Shown one piece after another: positions 61,711-64,000 of a DNA stretch of 64,000 bases. Source of the stretch: Orenia metallireducens (GTDB lineage Bacteria > Bacillota > Halanaerobiia > Halobacteroidales > Halobacteroidaceae); assembly GCF_001693735.1 (NCBI RefSeq), contig NZ_LWDV01000010.1, forward strand, positions 345,963 through 409,962, written 5' to 3'. Each line of letters starts with the position of its first letter. Position 1 is the first letter of the stretch. The notes below the pieces were generated by a model, which had not been told where the DNA came from, did not search any database, and was given only the letters and a program-made list of their open reading frames with translations. The position numbers and the translations under genes were made by a program.

Positions 61711-63765
61711 TTACCCAATTATCGATTTTATTGGATCATTTTCTACTCCAAGCTCTTTAGCTTTGTCCAGCAATCTACTTATAACTGTATTTGGAGTATT
61801 ATTAGAACTATCCATATATTTCATTATAGCATTGGAAATCGTAAGGTTCTTAATAGCTTCAGAATCAACATTAAAACTATCAATTAAAGTCTTTAATTGC
61901 TTTTGAAAATTCTCTATATCACCATTAAAAAAGGTGTCCTTTACATCTGTTAAAACTTTGGAGTTATTAACTAAACCATCTACTTGCTTACCAGTACTGA
62001 TTGAGTTGATCAGCTTATCAAAAAAGATAGAGTCTCCTCCCACGATATCTACATTAGCATTCTTCAAGCCATCTCTCATTATCTCTGCCTGTGCTCTTGC
62101 TATCTCAGCTTGAATACCAATCTGTGCTAATTCTACCTCTTTATCTTTATTTAGCTTCAATTTAAATTCTTCATGCTCTTTTCCTACAGCATCTAATTTC
62201 TTCATTGCTTCTGCTTTCTTATTGATTCCTTCTGCTTCTGCTAATGCTTTCTCTCTAATTACTTGTGCTTCTGATTCACCTTTAATCTTGATTGCTTTAG
62301 CTTCTGCAGCTGCTTGCATCTCTTCAACCTTAGCTTTTGAAGCACCTTCTGCTTCAAAGGCTTCTGCTTGTGCCTTCATTACTCTAGAGTCAGAGATTCC
62401 TTGTACAGAAGCTTCCTCAGCCTTAGCATCTGCCATGATCTTAATAGACTCAGCCTTTTTATGGGAGGTCTTCAATTCAGTATCTGCCATAATAACCTCT
62501 TTCTCTGCTAACTCTTGGGCACTTCTCTTCTCTGCTTCAGCAAGTTTGATCTTCTCAATTGCTTTAACCTCTGCATCACTTTCAGCTTTTGTAGTACTTA
62601 CTTTCTTCTCTCTATTAGCCTGTGCTATCTCTCTAGTATCTTTTATCTTCTCTTCCTCTTCAGCTACCGATTTCTCTACTATTACCCTCTCTCTGACTAC
62701 CTCTTGCATACTCTTCTTCTCTTTTTCTAAATCCTTCTCCTTGGCTATCTCCGCTAGCGAAACTATCTTTTCTCTCTCTGTTCTCTCTATCTCAGTCTCT
62801 TTTCTTGCTCTCTCTTGCTCTACAGACTCTGTTCCCTCTTTAGCTATTCTAGCAATAATAATCTGTCTATCTTTATTCTCTTCAGCAATTGAAATCTCTT
62901 CATCTGTCTTAATCCTTGTTCTTTCTGCCTTTAATCGCTCTTCTTCCTCTACAATCTTTATCTGAGAATTTTCTCTCGCTTTCAAATTAGCTATCTCTCT
63001 TTTTTGCTTCTCTTCTGCTTCAGCCTGTTGTCTTTGAAGTTCTAAGACAGCCTCTCTAGCACTTACATCCTGTTTTACAATTGTCTTCTCTTTATTTCTT
63101 TTAACTTCATTGGCTCTTATTGCTTGCTCAGCAGTCAATTCGATAATCTTTTTAATACCTTCTGAATCCAGGACATTATTCTCATCTAAATTTTCTATCT
63201 TTGTCTGCTCTAAATAATCAATAGCAGCATCATCTAAGACATAACCATTCAGGTCAGTTCCTATAACTTGAAGAATCTCTTCCTTGAAGGTATCTCTTTC
63301 AGTATAAAGCTGAGTAAACTCAAACTTCTTACCAACTGTCTTTAAAGCCTCAGAAAATTTAGCATCAAAAAACTCCATTAAAGTATCAGTATCAGAAGCT
63401 TTTTTAGTCCCCAAAGCTTTAGCTACCCTTAATACATCCTTTTCGGTATGATTTACCCTTACAAAAAAAGCAACTTTGATATCAGCTCTTAAATTATCTT
63501 TACATACTAAGCCAGCCTTACCGCTTCTTTCGATTTCCACTCTTTTAATCGATACATCCATTAGTTCACAATGGTGCAAGATTGGAATAATCCAAGTTCC
63601 AGTAAATGATACCTTTGACCCACCAATTCCATTTTTTATAATTGCAGTTCCTTGATCAACTTTCTTATAAAATAAAGTCAATAATATAGGAAACCCTATA
63701 AATATAAGAAAGGCTACTGCTGCAACTACATACAATATCATTTCCACCATTCCTATATCAAACAT
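61711..63765 (-). CDS. Flotillin-like SPFH/band-7 protein (YqiK type)
   Basis: This is a 684-residue membrane scaffold protein. One N-terminal transmembrane helix (about residues 8-32) is followed by an SPFH domain (about 34-210: KVDQGTAIIKNGIGGSKVSFTGTWIIP, FFVRVNHTEKDVLRVAKALG). A very long Ala/Glu/Lys-rich coiled coil (about 225-560) with repeated AEA/AEAE phrases follows, then a small C-terminal domain. Flotillins oligomerise on the membrane and organise microdomains. The layout matches YqiK/FloT. GGAGGG lies 11 bases before the ATG. It lies between the partial OB-fold gene and the giant ATPase, in the same direction as both. Confidence 0.9.
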   Translation of the reverse strand: MFDIGMVEMILYVVAAVAFLIFIGFPILLTLFYKKVDQGTAIIKNGIGGSKVSFTGTWIIPILHHCELMDVSIKRVEIERSGKAGLVCKDNLRADIKVAFFVRVNHTEKDVLRVAKALGTKKASDTDTLMEFFDAKFSEALKTVGKKFEFTQLYTERDTFKEEILQVIGTDLNGYVLDDAAIDYLEQTKIENLDENNVLDSEGIKKIIELTAEQAIRANEVKRNKEKTIVKQDVSAREAVLELQRQQAEAEEKQKREIANLKARENSQIKIVEEEERLKAERTRIKTDEEISIAEENKDRQIIIARIAKEGTESVEQERARKETEIERTEREKIVSLAEIAKEKDLEKEKKSMQEVVRERVIVEKSVAEEEEKIKDTREIAQANREKKVSTTKAESDAEVKAIEKIKLAEAEKRSAQELAEKEVIMADTELKTSHKKAESIKIMADAKAEEASVQGISDSRVMKAQAEAFEAEGASKAKVEEMQAAAEAKAIKIKGESEAQVIREKALAEAEGINKKAEAMKKLDAVGKEHEEFKLKLNKDKEVELAQIGIQAEIARAQAEIMRDGLKNANVDIVGGDSIFFDKLINSISTGKQVDGLVNNSKVLTDVKDTFFNGDIENFQKQLKTLIDSFNVDSEAIKNLTISNAIMKYMDSSNNTPNTVISRLLDKAKELGVENDPIKSIIG

Positions 63766-63881
63766 TCCAATTTATACCCTCCTTAAATTATGTTTTTATA
63801 TAAAAGAAGCTTTATACTTCTTTATATACAATATCTTATTTATATAATTTATGTAAGTTTCTGTAAACTCATAGTCAATAA

Positions 63882-64000
63882 CTATAGTTGCTCTCTTACA
63901 ATATAAACCTCTTTCTCCCTATCTTTAGAAATTACAACTGCTCGACTCCCCCTTATAATACTTTCACCTAATGATTTTACATTTATTATAATAGGATATC
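63882..64000 (-). CDS. C-terminal end of an NfeD/YqiJ-like OB-fold protein (partial)
   Basis: The last 38 codons of a gene entering from the right edge: ...INVKSLGESIIRGSRAVVIS then KDREKEVYIVREQL. The pattern G-E-x-I-x-x-G-S-R-x-x-V-I plus Y-x-V is typical of the OB-fold at the end of NfeD/YqiJ proteins, which partner flotillins. It stops 117 bp before the flotillin gene. Identity rests on a short piece and on the neighbour. Confidence 0.5.
   Translation of the reverse strand, partial: YPIIINVKSLGESIIRGSRAVVISKDREKEVYIVREQL

Noticed and set aside
62222-62965. Long plus-strand frame (247 codons) inside the flotillin gene
   Set aside because: It is the antisense of the repetitive Ala/Glu coiled coil; the product is a low-complexity Ser/Ala/Leu string without a ribosome site.

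Overview
The window is AT-rich DNA from a low-GC, anaerobic, fermentative Firmicute with two membranes. Three gene sets point to this. A LamB-type beta-barrel porin ending in the usual aromatic residue implies an outer membrane. A SipL-like SPOCS/LysM protein implies spore formation. Firmicute control genes (whiA-yvcK-rapZ, HPr kinase, CsoR) sit beside a probable [FeFe] hydrogenase. A spore-forming member of the Halanaerobiales (Halobacteroidaceae, Orenia-like) fits best; this is inference, because there is no rRNA gene here. Most genes lie on the minus strand. I saw no tRNA, rRNA or CRISPR array.

Layout. 0.2-6.3 kb: whiA, yvcK and rapZ, then two PHP-domain hydrolases and an orphan PTS IIC-like membrane protein. 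6.7-20.5 kb: an alpha-glucan island with a GH57 branching enzyme, a DUF4912 protein, a lone CBM25 module, a membrane-anchored glucodextranase-C-like protein, two alpha-amylase lipoproteins, a type I pullulanase lipoprotein and a maltoporin with an extra N-terminal starch-binding domain. Together they suggest surface starch breakdown, dextrin entry through the outer membrane and glycogen-type storage inside. The porin is preceded by three tandem modules, each a cre-like site plus a -10 box. 22-25.8 kb: HutP-like protein, HPr kinase, a PTS IIA, ROK sugar kinase and a YesL-like membrane protein, which form a sugar-sensing group. 26-31 kb: nicotinate phosphoribosyltransferase, an FMN hydroxyacid oxidoreductase, a Cof phosphatase, RseC, CsoR and CopZ. 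31-40 kb: a SipL-like gene with a small upstream overlapping ORF, a complete IS4-family element, uvrC and uvrA. 40-51 kb: regulators, an alcohol dehydrogenase, the hydrogenase-like protein, a frameshifted ISL3-family element and thrC. 51-56.6 kb: an accessory cluster with a split gene and a gene interrupted by two in-frame TGA codons. 56.8-64 kb: an operon of OB-fold (NfeD/YqiJ-like) protein, flotillin and a giant DUF3686 AAA ATPase, cut by the window edge.

The best candidates for something undescribed are: (1) about 370 bp of 42-bp degenerate tandem units downstream of thrC, whose hairpins covary with G-U pairs allowed only on the minus strand and which lie between a -10 box and a T-run, so they look like a structured RNA; (2) the flotillin/giant ATPase/OB-fold operon; (3) the starch-binding porin and its triplicated promoter region; (4) several families of non-coding dispersed repeats between genes.
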